Part shown: positions 1 through 8,072 of the stretch, one piece after another
How positions within the stretch are numbered: position 1 is the first letter of the stretch
Layout: the number at the start of each line of letters is the position of its first letter
DNA from: Lysinibacillus fusiformis
GTDB taxonomy: Bacteria > Bacillota > Bacilli > Bacillales_A > Planococcaceae
DNA: 64,000 nucleotides
NCBI RefSeq assembly: GCF_003049525.1
Contig: NZ_PYWL01000001.1
Location: 930,001 to 994,000, forward strand
Direction: 5' to 3'
The notes under the pieces: model-generated
Told to the model about the DNA's origin: nothing
Database searches by the model: none
Seen by the model: the letters and a program-made list of their open reading frames with translations, nothing else
Program-made: the position numbers and the translations under genes

Positions 1-256
1 TCAAAACGCCCGGAATTGATGCTTGGAAAATTGGCGTTGCAATAATATAAGCATCCGCTTCCTCAAATTGTTGGATCATTTTCTTCATATCCTCATTTAA
101 TGGTGAGCCATCAACAATTTGATGTTTATATTCACTAAAATGCATCATTTCTAAATCGAAACTAGCATCTAATTCTTTAATATATTGTTCCACTTGCTCT
201 AAAATAGCACCGGTTTTTCGACCAAACATCGTGCCATCAACGAGTAAAATTTTCAT
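1..256 (-). CDS. NAD(P)H-dependent FMN reductase family protein (partial)
   Basis: Only the first 85 codons are present; the rest lies beyond the left edge. The ATG at 256 is preceded by GGAGG. The visible protein starts with a flavodoxin-like first strand (MKILLVDGTMFGRKTG). It then has an acidic helix and the segment ADAYIIATPIFQASIPGVL, which matches the flavodoxin-fold NADPH-dependent FMN reductase family (SsuE/azoreductase-like), where this segment lines the flavin site. Such cytoplasmic enzymes use NAD(P)H to reduce flavin, quinones or azo compounds. The physiological substrate cannot be told from the fragment. Confidence 0.75.
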   Translation of the reverse strand, partial: MKILLVDGTMFGRKTGAILEQVEQYIKELDASFDLEMMHFSEYKHQIVDGSPLNEDMKKMIQQFEEADAYIIATPIFQASIPGVL

Positions 257-375
257 CTTTACTTTGCCTCCACATTCATCTTCTACAATAATATTGTAAC
301 AAATGAAAAGTGGCTCGGAAAGAATAGGAATGAGGAAAGCAAGAAATTCAGTCTTTAGGCGGAAAGCAAGAAAAA

Positions 376-1221
376 TTACTCTTTATCATATGGTCGAAAA
401 CGAACTTCTTCATCGACAACCTTATCGTGGATAGTATATTTCTCACGATCAATCACTACATTGCGATTAACCTTATCCTCTTCATGAAGCGAATCTGCTT
501 TTTGAATTTTATCCCAATTAAATAATGTCTCCCTCGAAACATCTTCTTCTACCGTTTCCGGAAATGCCAATATTGCTAATTCATGAGAAGGATAAATTGT
601 CACTGGTTGTTGCTTACCGTGTAGCGCAATAATCATCATTGCCTTTGCTACTTGAGAGGCTTCAATGGCTCTAAATCGCTTTAGTGGTCCTATTAACAAT
701 GGCTTGGCTAGTTTTAATACCTTTTCTCCTACCTTCTCCCCTAAACGAAATTCATTCCGTTCTCCTACTAAGAGTGAAGGTCGAATAATAGAAAGCTGCT
801 GTAAGCCCAACTCCATTAAATCATGTTCTAGCTTTCCTTTAACTCGGTTATAGTAAAAAGGAGAACTCTCTTTAGCACCCATTGCAGTGATGACAAGAAA
901 ATGGGGAATCCCACGCTTCTTCGCCAATGAAGCAATCGCTAAAGGATATTCAAAATCTACCTTTTCGAACACCTTTCGAGAACCTGCCTTTTTTATAGTT
1001 GTGCCTAAACAGCAATATAGTTCATGCGCAAATGCTATATCTTGTTCCTCTAACCTATCAAAATCACAAATTTTCACTTCTAGCTTGGGATGCTTAAAAG
1101 TTGGTTTTCTTCTCGCGATTACTGTCACGGATACATATTCATCATTTTCACATAATTGCTCTACTAGAGAGGAGCCCGTTAATCCTGTTGCTCCAACTAC
1201 AATTGCAGCACGCATACCCAT
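376..1221 (-). CDS. NAD(P)H-binding protein, atypical SDR family
   Basis: A 281-residue cytoplasmic protein with an N-terminal Rossmann motif (VVGATGLTG, about residues 8-16). An NAAG-like region follows (ELYCCLGTTIKKAGS), then a YNRVKGKLE segment near residue 125, where atypical short-chain dehydrogenases keep the Tyr-Lys pair. This matches the HTATIP2/YbjT-like NAD(P)-binding group, proteins of about 210-290 residues that bind NADP but often have no assigned reaction. The ATG at 1221 follows AAAGGAGGG, which favours it over the ATG two codons inside. The gene stands alone between the FMN reductase and a divergent gene. The C-terminal 60 residues are charged and specific to this subgroup. 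Confidence 0.75.
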   Translation of the reverse strand: MGMRAAIVVGATGLTGSSLVEQLCENDEYVSVTVIARRKPTFKHPKLEVKICDFDRLEEQDIAFAHELYCCLGTTIKKAGSRKVFEKVDFEYPLAIASLAKKRGIPHFLVITAMGAKESSPFYYNRVKGKLEHDLMELGLQQLSIIRPSLLVGERNEFRLGEKVGEKVLKLAKPLLIGPLKRFRAIEASQVAKAMMIIALHGKQQPVTIYPSHELAILAFPETVEEDVSRETLFNWDKIQKADSLHEEDKVNRNVVIDREKYTIHDKVVDEEVRFRPYDKE

Positions 1222-1442
1222 ACTTCTTCCCTCCTTTCATCATCACCATCTTTGTTATGTATCTTAATAAACTCACTATATATATCGACCACTTTTTTAA
1301 TGATTAAAAGTTATTTATCGTACCTATAAGATAGCTATTTGAAAGATTTATTTAAAAAGATCATTGATCAAATCCTAAATTTTACACATACTTGCTCTTT
1401 CTTCGCCATAATTTAAAGAGACAGAGAAAGGGTGGGATACAT

Positions 1443-2489
1443 TTGCAAAACGAAACGCAAGCAATAGTACCGAAAAAAACGATTGTTTTCATTATTGAAA
1501 GCTGTATTGATAAAGGGCTGTATCCTTTTGAACGGGTTTCAACATTAGCTAAACTACTGACGAATGAGAAGGTTTTTATATTTGTAAAAACTCCTTCAAA
1601 TGACGGGATTCAAATTTTAATGAATGAGGGTCTAACCCCCGTTTTATTTGATCATTTTAATGAACTTCCTAAGCAAATGAAAGGCATTCAGCCAGATTTA
1701 ATTGTCAGAGATGGCCGCAATTCCGAGGCTTTACAAGTACAGGATTTACGACCTTTCTGCAAAACGATTATTCACTTTGATGATTTTGGTGAAGGTGGTC
1801 AAGCCTGTGACTGTGTACTACTAGCACTCTATCACGAGGTAAAAGATTATTTACCGTCTCATTATATTGGCGGGAGCTTTGTTTTTGCACTACCCGAAGA
1901 CTATCAAAACTTTAGCGATAGACCTGAAAGCAAAACACCTGAAAATCCTCCCCATATCGTTGTAGCTTTTGAAGATGGGGACGAGCATAATTTAACCTAT
2001 CGTACACTTCGACACTTAACACAGCTCCAAATTCCACTACAAATTACAGTTATGATTGACGACAGCTACCGCCATGCTATAGACGACTTGCAAATGATGG
2101 TTTTAAGTCGTCGCAACACAGCCATCCTTCGTGATAAAAACGCACTTCTCAAACTTTTACCAAAAGCAGATGTTATTATTTGCAATGCCAATTATACGCC
2201 TTACAAAATTGCCTCTTATGGTGTGCCATGCATTACGCTTGCACAATCGGAGGCAGAGCTATTACATGCTTTCCCAAGAGAACAGAACGGTTTTATTCAT
2301 CTAGGGCTAGGTCGTAAAATGAAACAATCACAAATACAAAATGCTGTTATGGAGTTTCTTTTACATGAAGCACGCAGTGAACGTGCCGTAAAAAAACAAC
2401 GCCAGCTCAATCTCGTTAGTAATAATGAAACACTCTTAGAACTACTTTTAGACTTTGCTTATGATCGTCATAATATCGCTTCTACTTAG
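1443..2489 (+). CDS. PseG/SpsG-like nucleotide-sugar hydrolase or glycosyltransferase
   Basis: I start the gene at TTG 1443, because GGTGGG at 1431-1436 lies 6 nt upstream; an in-frame TTG at 1392 has no such site. The 348-residue product has two Rossmann-like halves. The N-half contains FIIESCIDKGLYPFERVSTLA and a conserved IIHFDDFGEGGQACDCVL segment, reminiscent of the DD...CD motif of PseG. The C-half has LLPKADVIICNANYTPYKIASYGVPCITLAQ, typical of the MurG/PseG GT-B donor-binding face. PseG removes UDP from a trideoxy sugar in pseudaminic acid synthesis, and SpsG acts in spore-coat polysaccharide synthesis. No sugar-biosynthesis neighbours are present, so the substrate is open. Confidence 0.5.
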   Translation: MQNETQAIVPKKTIVFIIESCIDKGLYPFERVSTLAKLLTNEKVFIFVKTPSNDGIQILMNEGLTPVLFDHFNELPKQMKGIQPDLIVRDGRNSEALQVQDLRPFCKTIIHFDDFGEGGQACDCVLLALYHEVKDYLPSHYIGGSFVFALPEDYQNFSDRPESKTPENPPHIVVAFEDGDEHNLTYRTLRHLTQLQIPLQITVMIDDSYRHAIDDLQMMVLSRRNTAILRDKNALLKLLPKADVIICNANYTPYKIASYGVPCITLAQSEAELLHAFPREQNGFIHLGLGRKMKQSQIQNAVMEFLLHEARSERAVKKQRQLNLVSNNETLLELLLDFAYDRHNIAST

Positions 2490-2612
2490 TGCTACTTCAA
2501 AGACGATTATGATACAATATATAAGAAATTTTCACTTTAGCATCTCATCTTATAAAAGTTGGGACTTATGTAAGTTCAAATTTTTTCAGTTCCCGATTGA
2601 TTTTAATGACTA

Positions 2613-2648
2613 AGCGGTGGGGGATCAATAAAACCCCCATCGCTTTTT
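2613..2648 (+). terminator. Intrinsic terminator after the PseG-like gene
   Basis: An 11-bp stem (AGCGGTGGGGG at 2613-2623 with CCCCCATCGCT at 2634-2644, one G-T pair) is followed by a T run. It separates the PseG-like gene from the small coiled-coil gene. Confidence 0.85.
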
Positions 2649-2693
2649 ACACGCATTCGCTATACAAATATTCTTAAAAAAGGAGCAACCATC

Positions 2694-2879
2694 ATGCCAA
2701 CCAAAAATGATTTAGAATATCAAATTAAAGAATTAAAAATGGACTATATCAATTTACAAGGCGATATTGAAAAACTTGAGTCTACAGGACACAACGATCA
2801 AGTAGCACAGGCAGAGCAACGTCTTGCAAATATGGAATCGAAGCTTGCAGAGCTGAATAAGCAACTTGCAGAACTATAA
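2694..2879 (+). CDS. Small coiled-coil protein, SE1832-like
   Basis: A 61-residue, highly charged, all-helical protein with heptad-like Leu/Ile spacing throughout, for example LEYQIKELKMDYINLQGDIEKLES. It has no signal peptide or membrane segment. The length and the ELKMDYINLQGD segment resemble the SE1832 family of small Firmicutes proteins, which has no known role. AAAGGAG lies about 9 nt before the ATG. It sits 34 bp upstream of the ABC-F gene with no terminator between, so the two are probably co-transcribed. Confidence 0.7.
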   Translation: MPTKNDLEYQIKELKMDYINLQGDIEKLESTGHNDQVAQAEQRLANMESKLAELNKQLAEL

Positions 2880-2913
2880 AATGTAAACTTGAAAGACAGT
2901 TGGAGGAACATAT

Positions 2914-4479
2914 ATGGCAATTTTAACAGTAGAAAATTTAGGTCATTCATTCGGAGATCGTACACTTTTTAAAGATGTATCGTTTCGTTTAGTAGAGGGT
3001 GATCATATTGGACTCGTTGGGGCAAATGGTGTAGGTAAATCAACTTTAATGGGCATTATCACTGGTCAAACAATTCATGATGAGGGAAAAGTGGAATGGC
3101 TCCCTGGTACACATTATGGTTATTTAGATCAACATACAGTACTCACAGCTGGTAGAACGATGCGCGATGTATTGCGTGACGCTTTTCTACCCTTGTATAA
3201 AAAAGAAGAGGAACTCAATGAAATTACAGGTAAGATGGCTGAAGCTACACCTGAAGAATTAGAAGTTCTATTAGAGCAAATGGCTGAAGTTCAAGATGCG
3301 TTAGATGCAGGTGACTTCTATTCACTCGATATGAAAATTGAAGAAGTTGCGCGCGGGCTTGGGCTCGATGCTATTGGCTTGGAGCGAGATGTTGCTGCTC
3401 TTTCTGGTGGTCAACGTACAAAGGTTTTACTAGCTAAGCTGTTATTAGAAAAACCAAAAGTTCTATTATTAGACGAGCCTACAAACTATCTTGATGAAGA
3501 ACATATTACATGGCTAAAAAACTATTTAAAGAACTATCCATATGCCTTCTTATTAATTTCGCATGATACAGAATTTATGAACGAGACGGTGGATGTCATC
3601 TTCCAACTTGAATTTTCAAAGCTAACTCGTTATACAGCAACATACGAAAAATTCTTAGAGCTTGCTGAAATCAATAAGCGTCAGCATATTGACGCGTATG
3701 AAAAACAACAAGAATTCATCAAGAAGCAAGAGGATTTTATTGCCAAAAATAAAGCGCGATACTCTACTACTGGCCGTGCTAAATCTCGTGCCAAGCAGCT
3801 TGACCGTTTAGAGCGAATTGATCGCCCAGAAACTGCTGTAAAGCCTGAGTTCGGTTTTAAAGAAGCACGTTCATCAAGTCGCTATGTTGTAGAGGCTGAA
3901 AATTTGGTGATTGGTTATGATAAGGACAAGCCATTACTTCCCCCACTCACTTTTGCTATTGAACGAGGAGAGAAGATCGCTTTAGTCGGCATGAATGGTG
4001 TAGGTAAATCAACATTATTGAAAACAATGCTTGGTAAAATTAATCCTCTAAATGGCAAAGTGATTCGAGGAGATTACCTTTATCCATCTTACTTCGAACA
4101 AGAAGTAAAAGCGGAAAAAATCACACCAATTGATGATGTGTGGAATGCCTTCCCTTCAATGGAACAAGCACAAGTACGTGCTGCCTTAGCGAAGGCTGGC
4201 TTAAAGACTGATCACATTACACGTCCACTGAATTCATTATCGGGTGGAGAGCAAGCGAAAGTTCGTTTATGTAAATTAATGATGGAAGAGGCAAACTGGC
4301 TTCTTTTTGACGAACCAACGAACCATTTAGATGTGGATGCAAAAAATGAATTAAAACGTGCGATGAAAGAATTTAAAGGCACTATTGTAATCGTAAGTCA
4401 CGAACCTGATTTCTATGAAGGTCTCGCTACGAAGGTCTGGGATGTCCAAGATTGGTTCACATCTGGACAACAAGGATAA
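2914..4479 (+). CDS. yfmM: ABC-F family ATPase, YfmM-like
   Basis: A 521-residue protein with two fused ABC ATPase domains and no membrane segment. Domain 1 has Walker A GANGVGKST (36-44), LSGGQ near 163 and LLLDEPTNYLDEEH. A basic linker follows (KNKARYSTTGRAKSRAKQL). Domain 2 has Walker A GMNGVGKST near 359, LSGGE near 441 and LLFDEPTNHLD. ABC-F proteins act on the ribosome, many resolving stalled complexes or giving antibiotic resistance. Length and sequence fit Bacillus subtilis YfmM (about 518 residues) better than YkpA, YdiF or YfmR. GGAGG precedes the ATG and a strong terminator follows. A resistance role is not implied. Confidence 0.85.
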   Translation: MAILTVENLGHSFGDRTLFKDVSFRLVEGDHIGLVGANGVGKSTLMGIITGQTIHDEGKVEWLPGTHYGYLDQHTVLTAGRTMRDVLRDAFLPLYKKEEELNEITGKMAEATPEELEVLLEQMAEVQDALDAGDFYSLDMKIEEVARGLGLDAIGLERDVAALSGGQRTKVLLAKLLLEKPKVLLLDEPTNYLDEEHITWLKNYLKNYPYAFLLISHDTEFMNETVDVIFQLEFSKLTRYTATYEKFLELAEINKRQHIDAYEKQQEFIKKQEDFIAKNKARYSTTGRAKSRAKQLDRLERIDRPETAVKPEFGFKEARSSSRYVVEAENLVIGYDKDKPLLPPLTFAIERGEKIALVGMNGVGKSTLLKTMLGKINPLNGKVIRGDYLYPSYFEQEVKAEKITPIDDVWNAFPSMEQAQVRAALAKAGLKTDHITRPLNSLSGGEQAKVRLCKLMMEEANWLLFDEPTNHLDVDAKNELKRAMKEFKGTIVIVSHEPDFYEGLATKVWDVQDWFTSGQQG

Positions 4480-4483
4480 ATCT

Positions 4484-4524
4484 AAAAGGGTAGTCTCAAA
4501 TATCATTTGGGACCACCCTTTTTT
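4484..4524 (+). terminator. Strong intrinsic terminator after the ABC-F gene
   Basis: An 18-bp stem (4484-4501 with 4505-4522), with two wobble or mismatch positions and a 3-nt loop, ends in a T run just after the stop codon. Confidence 0.92.
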
Positions 4525-4786
4525 CTATTTACGAAAATCCACAAATAATTTTAAGCTTTTATGTATAATTCTGCTCATTTAAACATACTATAATTAGTGG
4601 ACTGATATTTTTTAGCTTGTCATTTCTCTCCTCTTGGACAAGCCTATGCTTCATGTAGTCCCTACTCAATTTCCCTAAACTTACATCATTGTAAGCTGTG
4701 AAAATGAAACTTTTTTATGATGATCTTCGTATATGTTAATATACCTGAAAAAAATCATGGTGTTATAGATATTTTTTAAATAGCTA

Positions 4787-4846
4787 TTGATTTATATATA
4801 GCTTACTAGTAAGATATATATATAAACAATTTACCTTACTAATAAG
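4787..4846 (+). promoter_or_regulatory. Candidate promoter with two operator-like repeats, spx-like/marR operon
   Basis: TTGATT (4787-4792) and TAAGAT (4810-4815) are separated by 17 bp and make a plausible sigma-A promoter. The perfect palindrome CTTACTAGTAAG (4802-4813) overlaps the -10 hexamer. A near copy, CTTACTAATAAG, lies at 4835-4846. The copies are 33 bp apart, about three helical turns, and the identity extends downstream to 19 of 21 bases. This is the layout expected of a dimeric regulator binding twice on one DNA face. The MarR protein encoded two genes downstream is the obvious candidate (inference). The rest of the 4525-4890 gap is AT-rich with nothing else recognised. Confidence 0.6.
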
Positions 4847-4890
4847 ATATTTATAAAATATAATCTAAAAAAGAAAGCGAGGAATGAAGA

Positions 4891-5295
4891 ATGACAGTTA
4901 CAATTTACTCACAAGCGAGCTGTTCTTCATCCAGAAAAGCACTTAAATGGTTAAAAGATCACAATATTGAATATAAAGAAAAACGTATCACTTCTCATCC
5001 ACTTACACTTGCAGAGTTTAAAGAAATTTTAAGCATGACTGAAGATGGAACAGATGAAATTATTGCAACAAATTCGAATGATTTTAAAAACTTAAATATC
5101 GATATCGACCAACTTTCTATTCAGGAGCTATTTGCTATTATTCAAGCACATCCAAGAATGTTACGTAGCCCTATTTTAATAGATGAAAAACGTATTCAAG
5201 TTGGTTACAATGAGATGGACATCCGCCGTTTTATCCCGCGCAAAGTACGTGCTTACGAATTAAATGCGATGACAAGATTGGCACAAGAAAGTTAA
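4891..5295 (+). CDS. Spx/ArsC-family regulator with CxxS motif
   Basis: A 134-residue Spx paralogue. Family hallmarks are the thioredoxin-like start, MTEDGTDEII, RSPILIDEKRIQVGYN and RRFIPRKVR. Spx proteins bind the C-terminal domain of the RNA polymerase alpha subunit and redirect transcription under thiol stress. The usual redox motif CxxC is here C11-S-S-S14, so the intramolecular disulfide switch of B. subtilis Spx (C10/C13) cannot form. The conserved arginine or lysine region needed for alpha binding is intact. It is followed after 23 bp by a MarR regulator in the same operon, suggesting transcriptional rather than disulfide control. The ATG has an AGCGAGG site upstream. Confidence 0.85.
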   Translation: MTVTIYSQASCSSSRKALKWLKDHNIEYKEKRITSHPLTLAEFKEILSMTEDGTDEIIATNSNDFKNLNIDIDQLSIQELFAIIQAHPRMLRSPILIDEKRIQVGYNEMDIRRFIPRKVRAYELNAMTRLAQES

Positions 5296-5318
5296 AACAG
5301 TTTTGGAGATGACCTTCT

Positions 5319-5765
5319 ATGGATCAAGAAAAACAAAAAGCCATTACCTCGTTGTTTGAAGTTGTTTCATCTATTGAGCGTAAGTGGGCGAACGAGTGGA
5401 ATAATCATAATGCGCTCGGCTTTTCAAAATCCCATATTTTAATTTTAGACTACTTATCGCAGGAGGGCCCGAAACGCCCTTCTGCTATTGCTGAGCGGTT
5501 AAAGGTAACGACAGGTGGCGTCACCGTTTTAACAACGAAGCTTATCAACGCTGGCTTTATTGAAAAAACACAGCACGCTACAGATCGACGAGCATCACAG
5601 CTCGTTATTACTTCTGAGGGCGAGAGCATCTTAAAAGAGTCTCGCCAACAAGTGAGTGAAATTATCAACAATATGTTTGGAATGCTCACTGCTGAAGAAC
5701 TGCAAACATTGCGCACTATTTTTTCAAAATGTCTATTGGATGTTGAATCCAATCGTCCAGAATAA
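5319..5765 (+). CDS. MarR family transcriptional regulator
   Basis: A 148-residue winged-helix repressor-type protein. The core is HILILDYLSQEGPKRPSAIAERLKVTTGGVTVLTTKLINAGFIEK, and the wing motif is DRRASQLVITSEG with the conserved D-R-R. N- and C-terminal helices would form the dimer interface. There is no cysteine in the N-terminal helix, so it is not an obvious OhrR-type thiol sensor; the only Cys is near the C-terminus. It is the second gene of the spx-like operon, starts 23 bp after it with GGAG upstream, and probably controls the operator repeats at 4802-4846 (inference). A shared terminator follows. Confidence 0.88.
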   Translation: MDQEKQKAITSLFEVVSSIERKWANEWNNHNALGFSKSHILILDYLSQEGPKRPSAIAERLKVTTGGVTVLTTKLINAGFIEKTQHATDRRASQLVITSEGESILKESRQQVSEIINNMFGMLTAEELQTLRTIFSKCLLDVESNRPE

Positions 5766-5776
5766 AGTCTTAACAA

Positions 5777-5818
5777 TAAAAAGATGCATCGCAATTATAT
5801 GCGAATGCATCTTTTTTT
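5777..5818. terminator. Bidirectional terminator between marR and the ECF sigma gene
   Basis: AAAGATGCAT pairs with ATGCATCTTT, extended by CGC/GCG, with T runs readable in both directions. It serves the convergent marR (+) and sigma factor (-) genes. Confidence 0.88.
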
Positions 5819-5878
5819 AGATTAGTCGACTGAATACTTCCGTCTAAGTACGTATGGTGTGCGACCAATCAGCTTTAA

Positions 5879-6427
5879 TCATGCTGGTAGCACAGATTCC
5901 ACAATGGCCGTATCTGACATAAGCATTTCTTTTAATCGAGCCTTTGCACGGAATAAACGGGATTTCACAGTACCAATGGAAACTTTCATAATCGTAGAAA
6001 TTTCTGCAAGTGAATATTGGTCTATGTAGAAATACCATAAAGTCTTTCTATAAATGCCATCTAGTTGCTCCATTTTATCTTGTACGAGTTTTGTGACAAT
6101 ATCCTTTTCAACCTTTTCTTCTGTCGAAATTTCATTATTGGGAACCAAATCTAATATCGGTACGTCTAATGTTTCAGGTTGGTTCATCATATATTTACTG
6201 CGACGAACCTTTTTACGATAGCGATCTCTGAAAGTATTCATTGTAATAGTTGTAAGCCAAGCCTTAATATGCTCTACTTCAGCTACGCTGTCTTCATAGC
6301 GCACGACCTTTACCCAAACTTCTTGCATTAAATCTTCAGCCTCTACATTATTGCGAGTTAGTTTTAAACATAAGTGATATATATAACGATTGTATTCCTC
6401 GTATACGCCTTCTAATTTTTCATTCAT
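5879..6427 (-). CDS. ECF-type RNA polymerase sigma factor
   Basis: A 182-residue sigma-70 family protein with region 2 (residues about 8-75: YIYHLCLKLTRNNVEAEDLMQEVWVKV, AWLTTITMNTFRDRYRKK) and region 4 (about 120-172: YSLAEISTIMKVSIGTVKSRLFRAKARL). There is no region 1 or 3, which defines the extracytoplasmic-function group that directs polymerase to stress or envelope regulons. The ATG follows GGAGG. No anti-sigma gene is adjacent: the next gene on this strand is separated by a terminator and convergent genes. Its partner must be elsewhere, or it is controlled transcriptionally. A sigma-A-like promoter lies 55-83 bp upstream and a Fur-like site lies further up. Confidence 0.88.
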   Translation of the reverse strand: MNEKLEGVYEEYNRYIYHLCLKLTRNNVEAEDLMQEVWVKVVRYEDSVAEVEHIKAWLTTITMNTFRDRYRKKVRRSKYMMNQPETLDVPILDLVPNNEISTEEKVEKDIVTKLVQDKMEQLDGIYRKTLWYFYIDQYSLAEISTIMKVSIGTVKSRLFRAKARLKEMLMSDTAIVESVLPA

Positions 6428-6481
6428 TGTGTATGCCTCCGCTTCTTGTTCTTGCTTCTATACACATTCTCGCAAAATAAT

Positions 6482-6510
6482 GTATTACACTCTATCGTAT
6501 TGGCTTTCAA
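6482..6510 (-). promoter_or_regulatory. Sigma-A-type promoter of the ECF sigma gene
   Basis: On the minus strand, TTGAAA (6510-6505) and TAATAC (6487-6482) are exactly 17 bp apart, about 55 bp before the start codon. Confidence 0.6.
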
Positions 6511-6643
6511 TTTCATTACAATCGTGTAAGCTTAAACGCTTTTGCTTGTAATATTCGTAAAAAATGTTTTACTACTATATTACTCAGCCTGTAAAACACG
6601 GCTCTATAACATTAAACCTCTATTTTGATTGCTATATTTTAAA

Positions 6644-6658
6644 TAATAATTATTATCA
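6644..6658. promoter_or_regulatory. Fur-box-like palindrome
   Basis: TAATAATTATTATCA matches the 15-bp 7-1-7 Fur/PerR-type core (TGATAATnATTATCA) at all but one position. It lies in the 318-bp gap upstream of the ECF sigma gene, about 135 bp before that gene's apparent promoter, and 87 bp after the end of the LuxR-family gene. An AT-rich background makes chance matches possible. Nothing else in the gap is recognised. Confidence 0.35.
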
Positions 6659-6745
6659 GAAAATTAAAAATCCGCCACTTTAACAATCACTTTTAAAGTA
6701 AGCAGATATATTTCATATAACGGATTACATATTTATTTCCCTTGG

Positions 6746-7879
6746 CTAGCTTAATAGCCCTAAACGAAAAGCGGAAGCAACGACCTGTGTTCGATTTTTA
6801 GCTTTGAGCTTTGTCATTAAACTACTTACATAATCTCTTACCGTATGCTCACTTAGAAATAGTAATCCCCCAATTTTTTTATTGTCATATCCCTCTGCAA
6901 GCAAACCTAAAATCATGGACTCCCTTTCTGTTAAGTGAAGTTCTGTATTCTTTTCAACCTTCTCACCCTTACGTGATAAAAATAACCCCAACCGCTTCCC
7001 TACCTCTTCAAGTAACAATAACTCATCCTTTGTACAATCAAATTCTTCACCTAGCTGATCAAATGTCAGCCAACCAAATAATTGATCCTGTTGAATAATT
7101 GGGATAAATATAATCGACGATAAATTAAATAATTGTATATGTTCTTCCTTCACATAATTTTTTGGGTTTTTTAAATAGATAGGTTTTCTTGAGCCAAGGA
7201 CTGTATTTTCACCGGTCAGCTCCCCTTTCATGCTTTGAACCTTTGGAAGCTCTGCACCAATAACCCCGTAAAATTGATTGGACCATGGCACATAGGCATA
7301 AAATACACATCTTTTATAACTAAAATACTCTTCACATTTCTTTAAGATATAAGCTAAATCCTGATAACCAGAGGAACTGATAAGCAATTTATCAAGTTTA
7401 TCCAACAATTGCAGCCGTCTCAACTCTTCATTTTCAGGGGTAGTTCTACGACTATTTTTATGATCTACTTCGGCATCACAGTAAAGCTGTACTAAAAATG
7501 TAAAAATCGATAATACATACATTAGTATGGCATTCATTCGACTAATTTTCTGCTGAATCATAAAAGTGATCAATGATTTCTCTAAAATCAATTGGAATAG
7601 AAGAAAGCTTCTCGTATCGATAATGGATAACTGTGATTGAAGCCATGTCTTAAAAAAACTTCTAAAATCATCATGAAGCTCTTCGATATTCGTATGTGTC
7701 ATTAAACGTAGAAACGAATCCAGTAGCATTGCCACTCTTTCTCGATCGGCTTCAGCAATAGAAGGTTCTAGATTGAGGTAAATATTCGTATTCTCTTCAA
7801 TTTGTTTACTATGAATTTTGATGAATAACACAAATTCTTGAAGTGTCATTTCTTCAAAGGATTGAAATGAGTGTGTCAT
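6746..7879 (-). CDS. GAF-domain LuxR-family transcriptional regulator
   Basis: A 377-residue cytoplasmic regulator. Residues 1-150 are helical and without a recognised motif. About 165-300 form a GAF-like sensor (FSYKRCVFYAYVPWSNQFYGVIG, SSIIFIPIIQQDQLFGWLTFD). The last 65 residues are a LuxR helix-turn-helix (LTERESMILGLLAEGYDNKKIGGLLFLSEHTVRDYVSSLMTKLKAKNRTQ). It lacks a receiver domain, so it is not a classical response regulator; a small molecule or redox ligand of the GAF domain is more likely. AAGGAGAGG precedes the ATG. It is divergent from the two SDR genes and may control them (inference from orientation). Confidence 0.8.
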   Translation of the reverse strand: MTHSFQSFEEMTLQEFVLFIKIHSKQIEENTNIYLNLEPSIAEADRERVAMLLDSFLRLMTHTNIEELHDDFRSFFKTWLQSQLSIIDTRSFLLFQLILEKSLITFMIQQKISRMNAILMYVLSIFTFLVQLYCDAEVDHKNSRRTTPENEELRRLQLLDKLDKLLISSSGYQDLAYILKKCEEYFSYKRCVFYAYVPWSNQFYGVIGAELPKVQSMKGELTGENTVLGSRKPIYLKNPKNYVKEEHIQLFNLSSIIFIPIIQQDQLFGWLTFDQLGEEFDCTKDELLLLEEVGKRLGLFLSRKGEKVEKNTELHLTERESMILGLLAEGYDNKKIGGLLFLSEHTVRDYVSSLMTKLKAKNRTQVVASAFRLGLLS

Positions 7880-8072
7880 AGGAAATTCCTCTCCTTCATA
7901 CTAAAAGTACCCCTATAAATGGAGGATACTCACTCACTATATTATACAGCATCTTATAGGATAGTATTTCAAATTGAAAGGAGTAAGATGAAGGTATCGC
8001 TAAAATAAAGCGAATACTTTTATATCCTAAGGTAACCATATAACCAGAAATAATGGAAGGTGCGTGCTTGAA

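Noticed and set aside
887..1267. A 126-codon plus-strand frame opposite the NAD(P)-binding protein gene
   Set aside because: Shadow frame with unnatural Ser/Cys-rich composition and no ribosome binding site.
6525..6550. CcpA cre-like site TTAAACGCTTTTGC
   Set aside because: The outer half-site bases do not fit the consensus, and the adjacent gene gives no carbon-control rationale.
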